From positions 25,165 to 89,164 of the forward strand of contig DATLZZ010000011.1 in the NCBI GenBank assembly GCA_035573715.1: a stretch of 64,000 bases of DNA, given 5' to 3'. Below, in pieces: positions 63,709 through 64,000 of the stretch (the first letter of the stretch is position 1; every line of letters begins with the position of its first letter). A program made the translations under genes and the position numbers. The notes below the pieces were generated by a model. It was not told the DNA's origin. It searched no databases and saw only the letters and a program-made list of their open reading frames with translations. This stretch comes from JACPRL01 sp035573715 (lineage in GTDB: Bacteria; Acidobacteriota; Terriglobia; Acidiferrales; 2-02-FULL-67-57).

Positions 63709-64000
63709 TCGCCCAGCGATCATCAAACGGGTAGCGGCGAGGAAGCCGCGCGCGCCTCAAGGGGAGCATCGTTGGTTCCTGTTGGCCGTCGTCGGTTGGA
63801 TGCACGCCCTGATCATCCGAACGCGCCGAAATGCACGGCGGGAATCGCGCCGCAGTCGCCCACAGTCGCCACCCGCCGCCGACGCCGGTGGCCGTTGCCG
63901 CGGCTCAGACAGGCATGCCTGTCCGGCCAACCCCGCGCGGTTTTTGCGGTTTTCGCGGTTTTTGCGGTTTTGCCGTTGTCCCAGGAAACCGGAAAAAATC
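63709..64000. other. Intergenic sequence to the window edge
   Basis: No credible gene seen. It contains a 9-bp tandem repeat at 63937-63972. Confidence 0.45.
63937..63972 (+). repeat. Four 9-bp tandem repeats (GCGGTTTTN)
   Basis: Four consecutive units with last base T, C, T, G. It could be a slippage tract or part of a longer array beyond the window. Confidence 0.7.

Noticed and set aside
63937..63972. CRISPR-like array
   Set aside because: Units are 9 bp and contiguous, with no spacers.

Overview
The window is GC-rich bacterial chromosome carrying one integrated mobile element. The housekeeping content suggests an Acidobacteriota-like genome: tig-clpP-clpX-lon-rho in one direction, a CadC-type winged-helix/TolB-like/TPR regulator, an LptC-LptA fusion, and a PduP/EutE-type aldehyde dehydrogenase. 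The LptB/LptC-A/MsbA set implies an outer membrane. The phylum is inferred from gene content and order only.

Layout. 1-2,850: a PIN-domain toxin-like gene, a di-heme cytochrome c peroxidase, a small secreted protein and a divergent elongation factor P. 2,868-2,954: tRNA-Leu(UAG), which is the left end of a ~20.5 kb integrative element. Its right end (23,477-23,516) is a perfect 40-bp copy of the 5' half of the tRNA. 23,567-31,129: chromosomal genes (exported helical protein, beta-barrel protein, CadC-like regulator, STAS protein, Sel1-repeat protein). 31,202-38,373: trigger factor, ClpP, ClpX, Lon, Rho. 38,414-46,934 (minus strand): cmk, mutL, aspS, hisS, gamma-carbonic-anhydrase-like, mrp, dcd. 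47,125-48,419: HU and an M50 protease. 48,525-63,614 (all minus strand): aldehyde dehydrogenase, lptCA, lptB, rpoN, rapZ, msbA, yicC, gmk, rpoZ, coaBC, a family-4-like uracil-DNA glycosylase and priA.

The element is the most interesting part. Beside the left junction lie a tyrosine recombinase and a CGNR zinc-finger gene, apparently read from a leaderless promoter. Divergent from them is a phage- or satellite-like module: an excisionase-like HTH, a Toprim/P-loop primase-helicase, small unknown proteins, an S49 prohead-protease-like peptidase, and a Nu1-like terminase-small-subunit HTH. No capsid, portal, tail or large terminase gene is present. The cargo is a tight four-gene operon: SNF2 helicase, beta-class adenine methyltransferase (Mod), Res helicase-nuclease, and a gamma-glutamylcyclotransferase-like protein. 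The motifs expected for activity are present, so it is a good candidate anti-phage system. The Mod gene has an AT-richer target-recognition segment and a short out-of-frame octamer repeat. A 5'-truncated helicase-nuclease gene faces this operon.

The insertion replaced everything upstream of position 1 of the tRNA. The probable ancestral tRNA promoter is now stranded at the far end of the element, and the functional tRNA sits just downstream of the integrase gene. Short dispersed repeats occur in the chromosomal part, and hisS carries a ~96-residue in-frame insertion in its catalytic core. I saw no rRNA, CRISPR array or complete IS element.
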